The position numbers were made by a program, and so were the translations under genes. From the NCBI GenBank assembly GCA_012934845.2, contig WNNJ02001688.1:90663-154662 (forward strand): a stretch of 64,000 nucleotides of DNA, in the 5' to 3' direction. Shown here in pieces: positions 46,291 through 58,947 of the stretch. Below the pieces are notes generated by a model. That model was not told where the DNA came from, did not search any database, and worked only from the letters and a program-made list of their open reading frames with translations. The stretch is from Pomphorhynchus laevis. Taxonomy: Eukaryota; Acanthocephala; Palaeacanthocephala; Echinorhynchida; Pomphorhynchidae. The stretch's first letter is position 1. Every line of letters starts with the position of its first letter.

Positions 46291-46639
46291 CTTATTTTAA
46301 AACGGGCTCGATTTCCACGTGTTTCAACGTCTTGGACGAAATTTTGCCGAAAACATTTCGGACTGCATTGTCTTAAATAAGTCTTTCCATTACCTTTACA
46401 TGACAGTGAATGCACATCATTGTTAATAAACTTGCATACATATTTATTTGGAGTATTTTGAAGTGTTCTTGCGTATCGAGTGCTTACACCATCGTGGAAT
46501 TCAAATTTTGAAAGGCGCAATGTCAAATCTTCATTAATTTTGGAAGACAATCAAGTAGACGCCTCTTCTGTTTGAGATTGACGAGTTATAATTAAATAAT
46601 GCTAACAATCATTACGGCCGGACGCGAAAGAATGATGAT

Positions 46640-46690
46640 AACAGTATTAGATACAGTTTCGTCATCACAATGACTCATCAGTGCCAGATC
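46640..46690 (-). ncRNA. Canonical hammerhead ribozyme core (type I order)
   Basis: The minus strand has CTGATGA (46681-46675), a perfect 5-bp stem II with a TGTG loop (GTCAT and ATGAC), then GAAAC, then a hairpin (GTAT-CTA-ATAC) and TGTT. The core is exact. Stem III has a T-T mismatch, the cleavage triplet would be GTT, and stem I is not evident, so it may be inactive. A sister at 24386-24404 keeps stem II, GAAACG and a GTC triplet but lost CTGATGA. Such type I motifs are known in Penelope-like elements and retrozymes. Confidence 0.55.
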
Positions 46691-46719
46691 CCTCCCACTA
46701 CTGGATGCAGAGGAAGACT

Positions 46720-48990
46720 GGCAATAATAAATAATTTTGTATAAGATTTTATATAATTTATATCAAGTTAAAATAAAAAATTGAAATTCAAAATGAAAGT
46801 TAATTTTTATGAATTGGTTAATAAATAATAGACGATATTGCAGAATCAGGAATTGTTAACAGGAAAAACACTGTTTATTTAAATCCGCTACTTAATTGTT
46901 ATTTATTAATTGTTATTTTATCTGAAACCTGGTAGCATTGCAGTTCTTCCTTATGACATCTAATCCTTATTCTTATACATCGTCTGTTATTTATTAGTCA
47001 ATTCATAAAAATGACTTTTTAAATTTCAATTTTTTATTTTAACTTGATTTAAATTATAGAAAATCTAAAAACAATTATTTATTTTATTATTTAATTATTA
47101 AATTTTGATTTAGCATTATTATGTTTTGTTTTCTTTATAATTATATTAAATACGTAGACTCAGTTAGCTGATTTAATTATAGTAAAATTCATTTCTAATA
47201 AACTCCGAAAATTTTTTAATTATTAATATATTCATAAAATACTAATTGGCAATTAAATACTAATTACTATTTGAAATATATTCATAAAATACACAGTTAT
47301 AAAAGTTCATTTAAAAATTCGTTTTATACTTAAATATTTTAATATATTAAAAAATATTTTTATCGTAATTTATAATATTTATAAAATATCATAGTTAAAT
47401 ATTAAATATTATTTTATATATAGTTATAATTTTTATGGATGATTATTGAATTTTGATTTAATATATAATAATGTATTTTATTTATTTTATTGTATCCAAA
47501 TAATATATTTTATCGAAAAATTATTATAATATTAAAAAACAATAGTTAAATTTTGATTTAGCATTATTATGTTACGTAGACTCATTTAGCTGATTTGATT
47601 TTCAATTCTCTTATGAATTGATTAATAAATAATAGACGATATTTCAGAATCAGGAATTGTTAACACTGTTTATTTAAATCCGCTACTTAATTGTTGATTT
47701 AAATTTCGCTTTCTATGTTCTTTACAGGTAATGTGATTTACATGTAAATGCCTTTACATGTAATACCTTGACAAGTTTGTTGCCAAAATTGACATAGTAA
47801 TCAAATAATAATTAATTAATTAATTTTAATTTTAAATTATATCATTGTATAAATATATAACGATATGTTTCTGATGACCTCTAATTCTTATTCTGATACA
47901 ACGTCTGTTATTTATTAGTCAATTCATAAAATTGACTTTTATTTTAAATTTTAACTTGATATCAATTATATAAAATCTTATAATTTTTAAGATTTATAAC
48001 ATGGTAGTTTCTCCTGATGACCTCTGTTCCTAATTCGGATACATCGTCTGTTATTTATTAGTCAATTCATTAAAAATGACTTTTTTATATTTCAATTTTT
48101 AATTTTGACTTGATATAAATTATAGGAAATCTAAAAACAATTATTAATTTTATAGAATAATGTACACAATGTAATCTAAGTTTATAAGAGGAAATACGTC
48201 ATTAGCATGTATTTGGCCCCGCTGCTATGTTGGGTAGAGGAGTTAGGGGCCGAAACCTGATAGCATAGCAATGCCTCCTGATGACCTCCAATCCTTATTC
48301 TGATACATAGTTTGTTATCTATTAGTCAATTCATAAAATTGACTTTTATTTTAAATTTCAATTTTTTATTTTAACTTGATTTAAATTATAAAAAATCTAA
48401 AAACAATTATTAATTTTATTATTTGATTATTGAATTTTGATTTAGCATTAATATGTTTTGTTTATTTTATAATTATATTAAATTCGTAGACTCAGTTAGA
48501 TGAGTCTACGTATTTCTACTCAGTTAGATTTATCTTTATTTATTTAAATTGGTTTATTAAATTTATATAATCTGATAACGATCATTTATTATTTAAAATT
48601 ATTTGTTCTAAAATTATTTAAATTTTACTTTGCATTATTTTTAGTTTATAACAATTAAATTTATTTTAAATTTTAACTTTAAATTTTAACTTGATAAGAA
48701 TTATATAAATTCTTATAAAATTATTTATTATTATTTATTATTTGCTTATTTGTTATTTAATTTGTTATTTACGTTCTTAGGCCCCGCAGCTATGTTGGGT
48801 AGAGGAGTTAGGGGCCAAAATCTGGTTACATAGCAGTTCCTCCTAATTACCTCTAATTCTTATTCTGATATAACGTCTGTTATTTATTAGTCAACTCATA
48901 AAAATGACGTTTATTTTAAATTTCAATTTTTTATTTTAACTTGATTTAAAATATAGAAAATATAAAAACAATTATTAGTTTTCTTCAAAA
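46720..48990. repeat. Cluster of solo PLE tails
   Basis: At least six partial copies of the PLE 3' region are packed here, most in plus orientation (46950-47170, 47870-48000, 48000-48160, 48185-48530, 48780-48990). Pieces at 46740-46860 and 47600-47665 are reversed. Each carries ACGTCTGTTATTTATTAGTC or a close variant. No PLE coding sequence lies between them. Confidence 0.75.
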
Positions 48991-49115
48991 TCATTTAAAT
49001 AATTTAATAGATACATATATTAAACGATATTTGTTTCTTTTATTTATTAAAAGAAATAGTTTATTTATTGAACATTATTAATAAATAATTTTTATTTATT
49101 AAATATTCTTTTTAT

Positions 49116-49280
49116 ATGGATAAAATTGAATTAATAGAATCCTTAAATATTTTGATAAACCAAAATTATTTAAAAGTAGGGACATCTATATTTAGACAAG
49201 TAAAAGGTGTTCCAATGGGTGGTAATAGTAGCCTAATTATAGCTGACTTGTTTTTAAGCTTTATAGAATACCCGTAATCT
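49116..49280 (+). pseudogene. PLE RT fragment
   Basis: The plus strand reads MDKIELIESLNILINQNYLK, FRQVKGVPMGGNSSLI and LFLSFIEY, the same block as PLE 1 at 1516-1350. It ends abruptly after about 54 codons. Confidence 0.7.
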
Positions 49281-49463
49281 GTAATTAAGTGAAAATTGTG
49301 AATTAAGGAAAATGCTTTCAAAGGTATAGTTATTATTATATAGTTATGTTTTAATTTTACTAAGTTATGTATACAAATCTTTATTAATTTGATCTTTAAT
49401 TTTATAATTGTTTGTTATTTTTATTTTCGTTTTAATTTCATCAAATATATAATTCTTCAGTAT

Positions 49464-50714
49464 TTAAATTTTCGATATATTTAAGCTTTTACTATTAATC
49501 AACTTACTAAAGTAAGCCCTTAAGTCCTTATATAGCGAATTGCAAATTTTATTTCTGTTCTTATTATTTAATTTATATTTATACCCTTTTGATAGCATTT
49601 TCCTTAATTCATTGTTTTCTATTAATTCTAGATTATGAGTGCATATATGTTCATCTATTTTATCAAAATTAAGATTTTTGCAATTGTGTGTAAAGTGTGT
49701 GCTATCACACATTTGATTGAACAAATGTGTGATTGAACATTTGATAGAACATCAGATAGAACACACATTTGTGTGTTCTATCTGTTGTAGAATTAATATT
49801 GAAATAATATTTTATACCAATATTAATTTCGATTACCTTGCAATATTTTTTGAAATGTGCTTTAAGTCATTATATAACGAATTGTAAATTTTATTTCTAT
49901 TGTTATTATTATTTAATCTATATTTATTAGAAAAAATTATTATTAAAAAATAGTTATACGCTTTTGATAAAATTTTTCCTTAATTCATTCATTTCTATTA
50001 GTTCTAGATTATGAGTGCATATATGTTCATTTATTTTATCAAAATTAAGAATTTTGCAATCGAATTCAGTTTCTATAATGTTTCTAATATTATCGTTACA
50101 AATAGATTTCAATTCTTTATTATAATTACAAATTTTTCGTCCTAATGGCGGTAACAACTTATACTTTATTTTAGAAATATATTTACTCAAATCTGATTCT
50201 ATTATTTCTTTACTTTTAGAATTTTTTAAACTGTTTCAAACTGTTTGAACACATTAAAAATATATTACGTAAAAAATATATTTAAATTTAAAAATAATTT
50301 AAAATAATTGAATATAATTTAAATTTTAATATATTTAAAATTTTCCAAATGTTAATCTTTGATTTTACTATTAATCAGCTTACAAAAGTAAGCATTTAAG
50401 TCATTATATAATGATGTGTAAATTTTATTTTTATTGTAATTATTATACCCTTTTGATAGCAGCTTTCTTAATTCACAATTTTCAATTAATTCTTGATCAT
50501 GGGTACATATGTATTCATTTATTTTATCGAAATAAAGACTTTTGCAATAAGATTCTGTTTCTATAATGTTTCTAATATTATCGTTACATATTGATTTCAA
50601 TTCTTTATTATAATTACAAATTTTTCGTCCTAATGACACTATAGTAAAGCTTCGGCACTTATAGTTGATGATTAACCAAATGATATCGAAATACTTTAAA
50701 ACGAAAAATTTCAT
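49464..50714 (-). pseudogene. PLE segment present three times
   Basis: Minus-strand blocks at 50714-50352, 50190-49954 and 49724-49464 share LGRKICNYNKELKSICNDNI, then KINEHICTHNLELIE, then ELRKLLSKGY and a YFxKLINS end; each block has part or all of this. L-L-S-K-G precedes the first RT block in PLEs, so this is likely the part between linker and RT that is lost in PLE 1. It may come from one element duplicated locally. Confidence 0.5.
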
Positions 50715-50729
50715 TTATATACGAGATAT

Positions 50730-51985
50730 AGTTCGAAAAAATATTGATGTGAACACGTTTGCTTTCCGAGCTGCAATTATTTGTTGTAATACATCAATGT
50801 TGATTGGAATAAGAAGGCAATATATCATTTGAATATCGTGATTCAATAGCATTCGCCGACATTTCACCATCACAGCACATTTTACTGAGTTTTGTGACTC
50901 CAAGAACCATTTGATATGTTATATTACTTCGCTATTTATAGTGATGTTTTTTAAAAAATTTCATGTTGATATTCAATGCTTACAGGTTAGAAAAAATTGC
51001 GCTTTACTTTTTACGACAAAACAAAGAATCAACATGCGTTATCAAAATGCCCTTTTTAATTTCGTGATATAGCTTTTCAAATTATAATAATTTTAATCGC
51101 TTTTATTCAATATCAGAAGAACCAAATTGATTTATCAGAAATTGATGTAATAAATGATTGAGTTACTTTATTACAGATTGCTCTACTCAGTCTTTTGTGA
51201 TATACAATTCTTAATACGAAAAATGCATATGCCTCACATATGCAAAAAATAAATTTTAAACTGGCTATAGTTTTCGTACTGAGCCTTAAGGAAACTAAGC
51301 ATGGGCGGACCTGAGCGGTTTTAAGTTGAGATCTAAATCGTTGTCTGATGTTTATCAATCCTCAAAGGAATTCAAAAGATTCTTTGAACTTTGGACACTG
51401 AATAGTGTAATCTAACGGCTACTAATTACAATGATATACTATAATTTGAGACTTATTAGTGTCCGATATTTTTCCTAGCTATATTTTATGTATAAAACTT
51501 TTGTGTTTAGACAAAAAATGATATTTTTAAGACATATTACTTTGATTTTTACTTAAATTATTTAATTAATTACTTTGATAACATTAAAGAGCTAATTACG
51601 GCTTTACCTCTTGATAAAGTTTCAAAATAAAAAATTAAAATAAAATAAAAAATTAAAATAAACTTAAAATTAAAAAATTAAAATAAGCAAAATTAAAAAT
51701 AAAAAATTAACTGCTTCAAAATAAATAAAATTTTTTATGGAGATATGCATTTAAGGTATAAAGCAATCTACCGTTTTTAAAATCCTTGCACAACCACAAA
51801 TATGCGATACTATAGAAACATGAATCCCAGTTTAATTACTGAAATTTAAGTCCATCGGCTGATTGCTTCAGTTGAAATAAATAATCTTAATAATTTATTA
51901 TTTAGCTATATTCAGTTATACATAACTGTTTATGTATATATCAGATTATCATAATGTATATCATATATTATATTAAGTATATAAT
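50730..51985. other. Unassigned stretch
   Basis: Mixed AT-rich DNA. Minus-strand frames at 50715-50903 and 51113-51358 have no family or splice support. Confidence 0.5.
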
Positions 51986-51989
51986 AAAT

Positions 51990-52760
51990 TTAATAAAATT
52001 TAACATTTACAATATTATACTTAAATATGATATGAAACCTGATAACTGCTATGTTATCAGGTTTCGACCCGACTTAACAGCGGGACCAAATACATATTTA
52101 TGAAGTATTTCCTCTGATTAAATTTGACTATATATTATTATATTCAAACAAAGTATATTATTTATTATCCATCCATAAAAAATTTTCGCTAACGATTTTA
52201 AATTTATTCTTTATATTATTGTGTTGATTTATATATTTTACTATTTTCTGCTTGATGTTATTTTTATAGTAACCTAGTTTAAAATATGTATCTATTAAAT
52301 TATTTAAATGATTTTGAAGAAAGCCAATATCATTACATATTGTTGCAATTCTTAAAATTTCATTATTTAATGTATTATATTTTATATTATATGGTATGCA
52401 TGAATGCTCATGCAAAAATATGTTTCTTGTAAATTTAAATATGTCATCTTTACGATATAAATTAATAGTAGTTTTAGTTAATGTTAATTTAATGTTCATA
52501 TCTAGATATACACCTTCTTTATCATTAATATTGGTTTTGTTAACAATAAGGCTTTCTGAATTATTATTCATCCATAAAAATTTGCCACTTAAGAGTTTAA
52601 ATTTATTCTTTATATTATTGTGTTGATTTATATATTTTACTATTTTCTGTTTGATGATATTTTTATAATATCATAGTTTAAAATATGCATCTATTAAATT
52701 ATTTAAATGATTTTGAAGAAATACAATAAATTTTCAAATTTATTTCATTTTCTCTGTTAA
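51990..52760 (-). mobile_element. Penelope-like element 3: RT end and tail
   Basis: The minus strand carries ESLIVNKTNINDKEGVYLDM, then INLYRKDDIFKFTRNIFLHE and LRIATICNDIGFLQNHLNN, ending at a stop near 52158, followed by the family tail. This frame is the longest intact RT thumb of the family here. The stretch 52566-52740 repeats 52164-52325, a partial tandem duplication of the kind PLEs often leave. Confidence 0.7.
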
Positions 52761-52764
52761 ATCA

Positions 52765-53585
52765 ATAATGACATCATAAGTGAACAATCGTTTTCAGATG
52801 ACTTTTAATTTTAATTATATTTTCTACTAGGGGATTATCTGTTATGGTATAATATCTATTAGGGTATTCGTAAATATAATAGGTTGTAAAAAATATTAAG
52901 TTATAAAATATCTGAATTACATAAAATTTAATATTATGACATTTACAATTTTTTAATTTATGTAAAATAAATACGTTGACTAAGATAACTGATCTAAATA
53001 GTTCACTTATGTTTTCTTAAAGATGGCAATTTCTAATGTTTGGATGCTGAATGCATTTAATAAAATTGTAATGTGTTTAATCTATCACCATTTAAACGAA
53101 AACAAGTTGTGATAAAGTAATTTAATAATTATAAAAAAATGAAATTTTAATAATGCCTTAGTGTATTTTCCACATTAAACAAATAACGAAAACTGCATTT
53201 GATATTGTTTCCAAATAAATTTAATTTAAGTATTGTGTGATATTAAAAAATAAAATAAAAATAAATGGTTATGCTATGTTCTAATATTTACAAATTGTTG
53301 TAATTCTTCGATTATTTAATGGTTGTGCATTCGGTTCAATGCAAAACCGATCTTTTAAATTTGAATCTATTGACAGTATTCAGTTAAATCTTGATAACTT
53401 TTGTTTTATAATTGATGTAAATCGTCGCGTGTATTATACAAATGCTAATAATGATCAGATCAGATAACTTACGTAAATAAAGATACACGATAAACAATAT
53501 ACGATTTTATATAATTTATATGTTAAACTTTAAACACTAAATTAAACACAAAATATATGCAAATTAAAATTTATGAACAAAAATA
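52765..53585. other. AT-rich stretch without recognised features
   Basis: Nothing supported. Confidence 0.55.
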
Positions 53586-53589
53586 TTCC

Positions 53590-53760
53590 AGCATATCGGC
53601 AACTAAGAAAACAGCAGGAATTAAGAACCGAAACATGAACTGTGGACATGGATTCACTTATGATGAGATCAACCCATGCTGACTAGCAGTGCAATGCGTG
53701 CTGCTATATGATTAAAATGATCACGAGAGTGTAAATACGAACCGACGAATAAAAATAATA
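53590..53760 (+). repeat. Diverged copy of the 360-bp retrozyme-like unit
   Basis: It aligns with 3825-4000: CAGCAGGAATTAAGAACCG, AAACATGAACTGTGG, TTATGATGAGATCAACCCAT and GCTGACTAGCAGTG. The hammerhead-like core is damaged (C lost before TGATGA, stem II mispaired). CATGG and CCATG still pair where the other copies have CGTG and CACG. Confidence 0.5.
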
Positions 53761-54124
53761 ATCGCGTATGAAAAAAATCCAGATAAAAAATAAATTTTGA
53801 ATAATCGTCCACAGCCAATTCACAACCAAAACTAGATCAGACAACTAAAGTTTCTGTGTTATATATTAAACATCTAAATCACAATGTTTGTGCGTTATAT
53901 ATAAACAAAATATTATTTATATATTTTTAAAATATAGTATATTATAATATATTATATATTATATGATTATTATAATATATGACAATTATATGTTATATGA
54001 TTATTATATTATATGACAATTATAATATTATGATATTATATTATATATATTATATTACAAACGATATATGGAATATTAATAACGGTTTATAAAATGTACG
54101 TAATATTTTTTTAAAAATTGTTCA

Positions 54125-54579
54125 AATTTGATGTAATAGTAGCCCAATTATAGCTGACTTATTTTTAAGCTTTATAGGATATGAAATTGTTAATAACTGT
54201 TTAAAAAATAAATCTAAATTATATAAAGATATTAAACATATGTTTCGATACATTGATGAAATGTGTATTTAATTCTAATAATTTTTATTCAATTAGTGAG
54301 CACATTTATCCAGAAAGCCTTATTCTTAACAAAACCAATATTAATGATAAAGAAGGTGTATATCTAGATATGAACATTAAATTAACATTAACTAAAACTA
54401 CTATTAATTTATATCGTAAAGATGTCATATTTAAATTTACAAGAAACATATTTTTGCATGAGCATTCATGCATACTATATAATATAAAATATAATACATT
54501 AAATAATGAAATTTTAAGAATTGCAACAATATGTAATGATATTGGCTTTCTTCAAAAACATTTAAATAATTTTAAATGA
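54125..54579 (+). pseudogene. Penelope-like element 4: RT fragment
   Basis: The plus strand reads SPIIADLFLSFIGYEIV, then MFRYIDE (usual YIDD), PESLILNKTNINDKEGVYLD and LRIATICNDIGFLQKHLNNF. The second catalytic Asp has become Glu and the frame is shifted. A reversed tail scrap follows at 54600-54665. Confidence 0.7.
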
Positions 54580-54669
54580 TTAAATAGATGCATATTTTAA
54601 AATTTAAAATTGATATTTAAAATAAGAGTCAATTTTTTGGATTGACTGATAAATAACAGACGAATATCT

Positions 54670-55390
54670 TCCATTTTTGGGGATTTTCTCATGTTTTTGT
54701 TATTGATCTCAGCAATCTGTAACTTTTAATATTTTTATCTAATACTTTATTTTGGTTTGTCTTAAAAGTCGGCAATGGAGAATGAGAACGAACAATAAGA
54801 CTTTTATTACCGGAGAAAATTAAATTGCCGCTTTTAGCGTTGCTATGGCACTTAAAAACGCAGAGCAAGTAATTTCACCTATTTTGACAGATGTTTGCAT
54901 TATTAAGTCGGGTATATGACACATTCAACGGTTCGTACAATTAAAGCGTCAACTTCATCAATGAATAGCGAGGCATATTTCCGTAGACATAACGTAAACA
55001 ATTAAAATATGCGTTGATGACATTTTTTATGAAAAAATGGCGATTTCGATATCATTTTGAATATAATATCATTTTGAAGGTAACAAGTTTTTACTATTTT
55101 ATTTCATAACGACAAATATGGCCGTAAAACAAAAATATAGAATATCGTATGTTACGCTTTATTGAGATTACATCTTCAATCGTTTGTGACTACAAGAAAA
55201 ATGTCAAAAACATTTTTTGGTATTCAGAAAATATTCATTTTTTGGCCAAGTTTGGCAAATATAATATAACTAAAAATATCACTTCGAACTGCTTAACTTC
55301 TTTCCTTGTTATTTAAGAGTTTACTATGTCCTAATCAAGGTGAGAATAATGCCATTTTAAACAACTTATACACGGAAATTTAAAAATAAA
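54670..55390. other. Unassigned stretch before the satellite
   Basis: No supported features. The last 10-15 bases may already belong to a satellite unit. Confidence 0.5.
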
Positions 55391-56182
55391 GTTAAAGTCA
55401 TTTATATGAAATTAACGAATATACAAAAATAAATAAATTTAAAAGTCATTGAATCGGAATGAGATATGCCGTGTTGAAATATTTGTGAATGGTTTTAGGT
55501 CCAAACCCAGCCAAAAAAAAACGTCAAAAACGTTTACGATTTTATTATCAATATTTCTTCCATCAATTGTGGAAATCGTCAGGATAAATTGTATGTAGTT
55601 ACTGATCAATAATATTTAAACTAGTCACTAATATTTAATAATAATATTATGCTGATCAATATGAGTATTAATACTGATCAACAAAGTCATTTATATGAAA
55701 TTAACGAATATACAAAAATAAATAAATTTAAAAGTCATTGAATTTAATTGAGACACGCTGGGTTGAAATATTTGTGAATGGTTTTAGATCCAAACCCAGC
55801 CAAAAAAAAACGTCAAAAACGTTTACGATTTTATTATCAATATTTCTTCCACCAATTGTGGAAATCGTCAGGATAAATTGTATGTAGTTACTGATCAATA
55901 ATATTTAAACTAGTCACTAATATTTAATAACAATATTATGCTGATCAATATTAATATTAATACTGATCAATAAAGTCATTTATATAAAATTAACGAATAT
56001 ACAAAAATAAATAAATTTAAAAGTCATTGAATATGGATGAGACATGCTGGGTTAAAATATTTGTGAATAATCTTAGGTCCAAACCCAGCCAAAAAAAACG
56101 TCAAAAACGTTTACGATTTTATTATCAATATTTCTTCCATCAATTGTGGAAATCGTCAGGATAAATTGTATGTAGTTACTTA

Positions 56183-57816
56183 TCAATAATAGAATAGAAT
56201 AGAATTTATTTAGAGTGGCCGTTGTGGTAAAATAGAACCATTTACAGGCCCACTATAAAAATTAAAAGACAAGTTTACGTCCGATGAGTGTTTGAACTTG
56301 TATGTAGAGTTATTGAATTGATTGCGGCTGAAAGTGTTATTTTAGTTCGTTTGCAAGAAGTATGGCGATCAAGGAAGTTTTGAAGTGTTTAAGCGACGTC
56401 AATGATTTTGTCTCGAGGAAGTTTGTTCCAAAGGCGTGGTGCAGCGAAGGTGAACGCACGATATCCGTGATTACCGTTGTGACGGGGGACGAAAAGCGAG
56501 TAGGTGCGATGACTTCTTAGGGAGAGACCAGTCGTCATATTGAATGCGCTATCAGGAAGATATAGATAAGGAGGGTTGTGCCGGAATTTGATTTACCATG
56601 CAAGTGTGAGAATTTGAGAGGTTATGCGGCTCGGAATGTCGAGCCAGTTAAGGATGCGGAGGGTGTTGGAGATGTGGTCGTACTTGCGAAGGCGGAAGAT
56701 GACCCTAGCAGCCATGTGCAGAATCCTTTGTAGATAGTGAAATTGATATGCTGGACAGTTTACGAGAAGACCTAAGCAATATTCTAGACGAGGCATGAAA
56801 AGGCTGGAGATTAAAATAGCTGTCGATTTGACGTCGAGGTTTCTACGGACACTTCGAATGTCACGGAGGATGAGGGAGCATGAACTGATCTTGCTACGAA
56901 TAAGAGGCAGAAACGAGAGATTATTGTCAAAATGGACACCAAGGATTGTCATGATAGTCACTTCTGGTAGACGGAAATTGTGTATGCATACTGGGAAATC
57001 GAGGGTGTAAGAGTGGCGCGATGTTATCCACATCATGTTAGATTTCTCGTTGTTTAAAAACATACGGATTGAACAAAGATATGCGTGAATAGCAGAGAGG
57101 CAAGACGATGCATCAGAAGCGAGGTTGGATGCAGATGTAAGTGTGCATGATGCATAGATTACTATATCGTCAGCGTACTGAATAACTTCAAAGCCGAAAG
57201 GGACCACGATTGAAGATAAATCACCAAGAAGAAGGAACTGGCGCAGAAGAGTTGGAGTTGGAGACTACGTGATAAGAGCGATTTGAGAGGTAGGATTTGA
57301 ACCAAGAAATGACATGAGACGAGAAGCAGTAACGTTGTTTGAGACATGAGAGAAGTATAGTGTGATCAACTACATCAAAGGCGGAGGATAAATCAAGTGA
57401 AATTACAAGGCTTACTAGATGTTTGTCAAGAGCAATAAGTAGATCATTAGAGAGTTTTGTGCATGCGGTCATAGTAGAATGTTGTGGTCGATATGCTGAT
57501 TGAAAAGGTGGAAACATAGAATTTGATGATATGTAGTTGCTTACCTGTCTGAGGATGAGATGGTCGGAAGGTTTGATATTGGTCTATAGGAGGAGGCGGA
57601 ACTTGAATCAAGATGATGCTTCTTTAATAATGGGCGAACTATGGCATGTTTGAACGACGAAGGGTAGTGTGATAAATGGATAGACATGTTGAAGACACTT
57701 GTGAGATAAGGGCTGATCGTGTCACTTAGTAACTTTAGAATGTATGTTGGAACAGGATTGAGAGGAGAGGTTGAATTGGGTAATCGTGCTAGGGCATCAG
57801 ATACGCTTTCAATAAT
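56183..57816 (-). mobile_element. CR1/L2-like LINE inserted in the satellite, 8-bp TSD
   Basis: The body is 56191-57808 on the minus strand. TCAATAAT at 56183-56190 is repeated at 57809-57816, and the uninterrupted units have it once. The 3' end carries an ATTCT-type simple tail (AATAGAATAGAATAG on the plus strand). It is 5'-truncated within the RT, as is usual for LINE insertions. The clean duplication makes this one of the youngest events in the window. Confidence 0.9.
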
Positions 57817-57831
57817 ATTTAAACTAGTCAC
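56593..57831 (-). pseudogene. CR1/L2-like reverse transcriptase
   Basis: Blocks in order: RLPNSTSPLNPVPTYILKL, AIVRPLLKKHHLDSSSASSY, RPISNLPTIS, FPPFQSAYRPQHSTMTACTK, VSLVISLDLSSAFDVVDHTI (motif A), SWFKSYLSNRSYHVV, VIQYADDIVIYAS (motif C intact), NNEKSNMMWI, then LGVHFDNNLSF and LEYCLGLLVNCPAY. These are standard CR1/L2 features. A few frame breaks separate them. The first few residues of the frame belong to the satellite flank, since the insertion ends at 57808. Confidence 0.8.
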
Positions 57832-58509
57832 TAATATTTAATAATAATATTATGCTGATCAATATTAATATTAATACTGATCAATAAAGTCATTTATATG
57901 AAATTAACGAATATACAAAAATAAATAAATTTAAAAGTCATTGAATAGGAATGAGATATGCTGGGTTAAAATATCTGTGAATGGTCTTAGGTCCAAACCC
58001 AGCCAAAAAAAACGTCAAAAACGTTTACGATTTTATTATCAATATTTCTTCCATCAATTGTGGAAATCGTCAGGATAAATTGTATGTAGTTACTGATCAA
58101 TAATATTTAAACTAGTCACTAATATTTAATAATAATATTATGCTGATCAATATTAATATTAATACTGATCAATAAAGTCATTTATATGAAATTAACGAAT
58201 ATACAAAAATAAATAAATTTAAAAGTCATTGAATTTAATTGAGACACGCTAGGTTAAAATATCTGTGAATGGTCTTAGGTCCAAACCCAGCCAAAAAAAC
58301 GTCAAAAACGTTTACGATTTTATTATCAATATTTCTTCCATCAATTGTGGAAATCGTCAGGATAAATTGTATGTAGTTACTGATCAATAATATTTAAACT
58401 AGTCACTAATATTTAATAATAATATTATGCTGATCAATATTAATATTACTACTGATCAATAAAGTCATTTATATGAAATTAACGAATATACAAAAATAAA
58501 TAAATTTAA

Positions 58510-58840
58510 AAGTGCCCAGTAGATTAAACATCGCACTATGTTGCAATAGGTTTTATTACTCTCTTTAGTACTAAATTAGAAATTGATCATCAAATTCCTA
58601 ACTCACTAAGTGATGGTTACTTTAAGGTTCTATAAAGATTCACACAACTTCACGATTCACGAATGGTGAATTACACGCAAAGTGCCCAGTAGAATAAACA
58701 TCGTACTTAAACATCGTTAATAAGCATCTCTAATACTGAATTAGATTCCTAACTGGGTGATGGTTACTTTAATGTTCTATTAAGGTTTACACAAGTTCAG
58801 ATTCTCATCATTGAAGTGGTACGTTCATTTCAGACAAATT
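58510..58840 (+). repeat. Diverged tandem pair, ~170-bp unit
   Basis: AAGTGCCCAGTAGA starts at 58510 and 58680. TAAACATCG, ACTGAATTAGA-like, GATGGTTACTTTAA and GTTCTAT follow in both. A looser third echo is near 59285. The first unit abuts the end of the satellite array. Confidence 0.65.
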
Positions 58841-58947
58841 CTTTATTGCGACTTTAGAGTTAGTGATATGGATAGTTTTTGACAAATTTGCAAAATACTT
58901 TGGTATTAAAATCATATCATTTAAACTTTATAAGTCGGGAAATGAGA

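Larger units (their letters stand above)
55394..58512 (+). repeat. Satellite array, ~289-bp unit, interrupted
   Basis: Unit starts (AAAGTCATTTATATGAAATT) are at 55394, 55683, 55972, 57886, 58174 and 58461, giving periods of 289, 289, 288 and 287 bp, plus one unit split by a LINE and a final partial one. Units differ by few bases. Most hold GCTGGGTT and AACCCAGC arms about 35 bases apart and a second hairpin (TTCCATCAATTGTGGAA). No frame is conserved. Confidence 0.95.
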
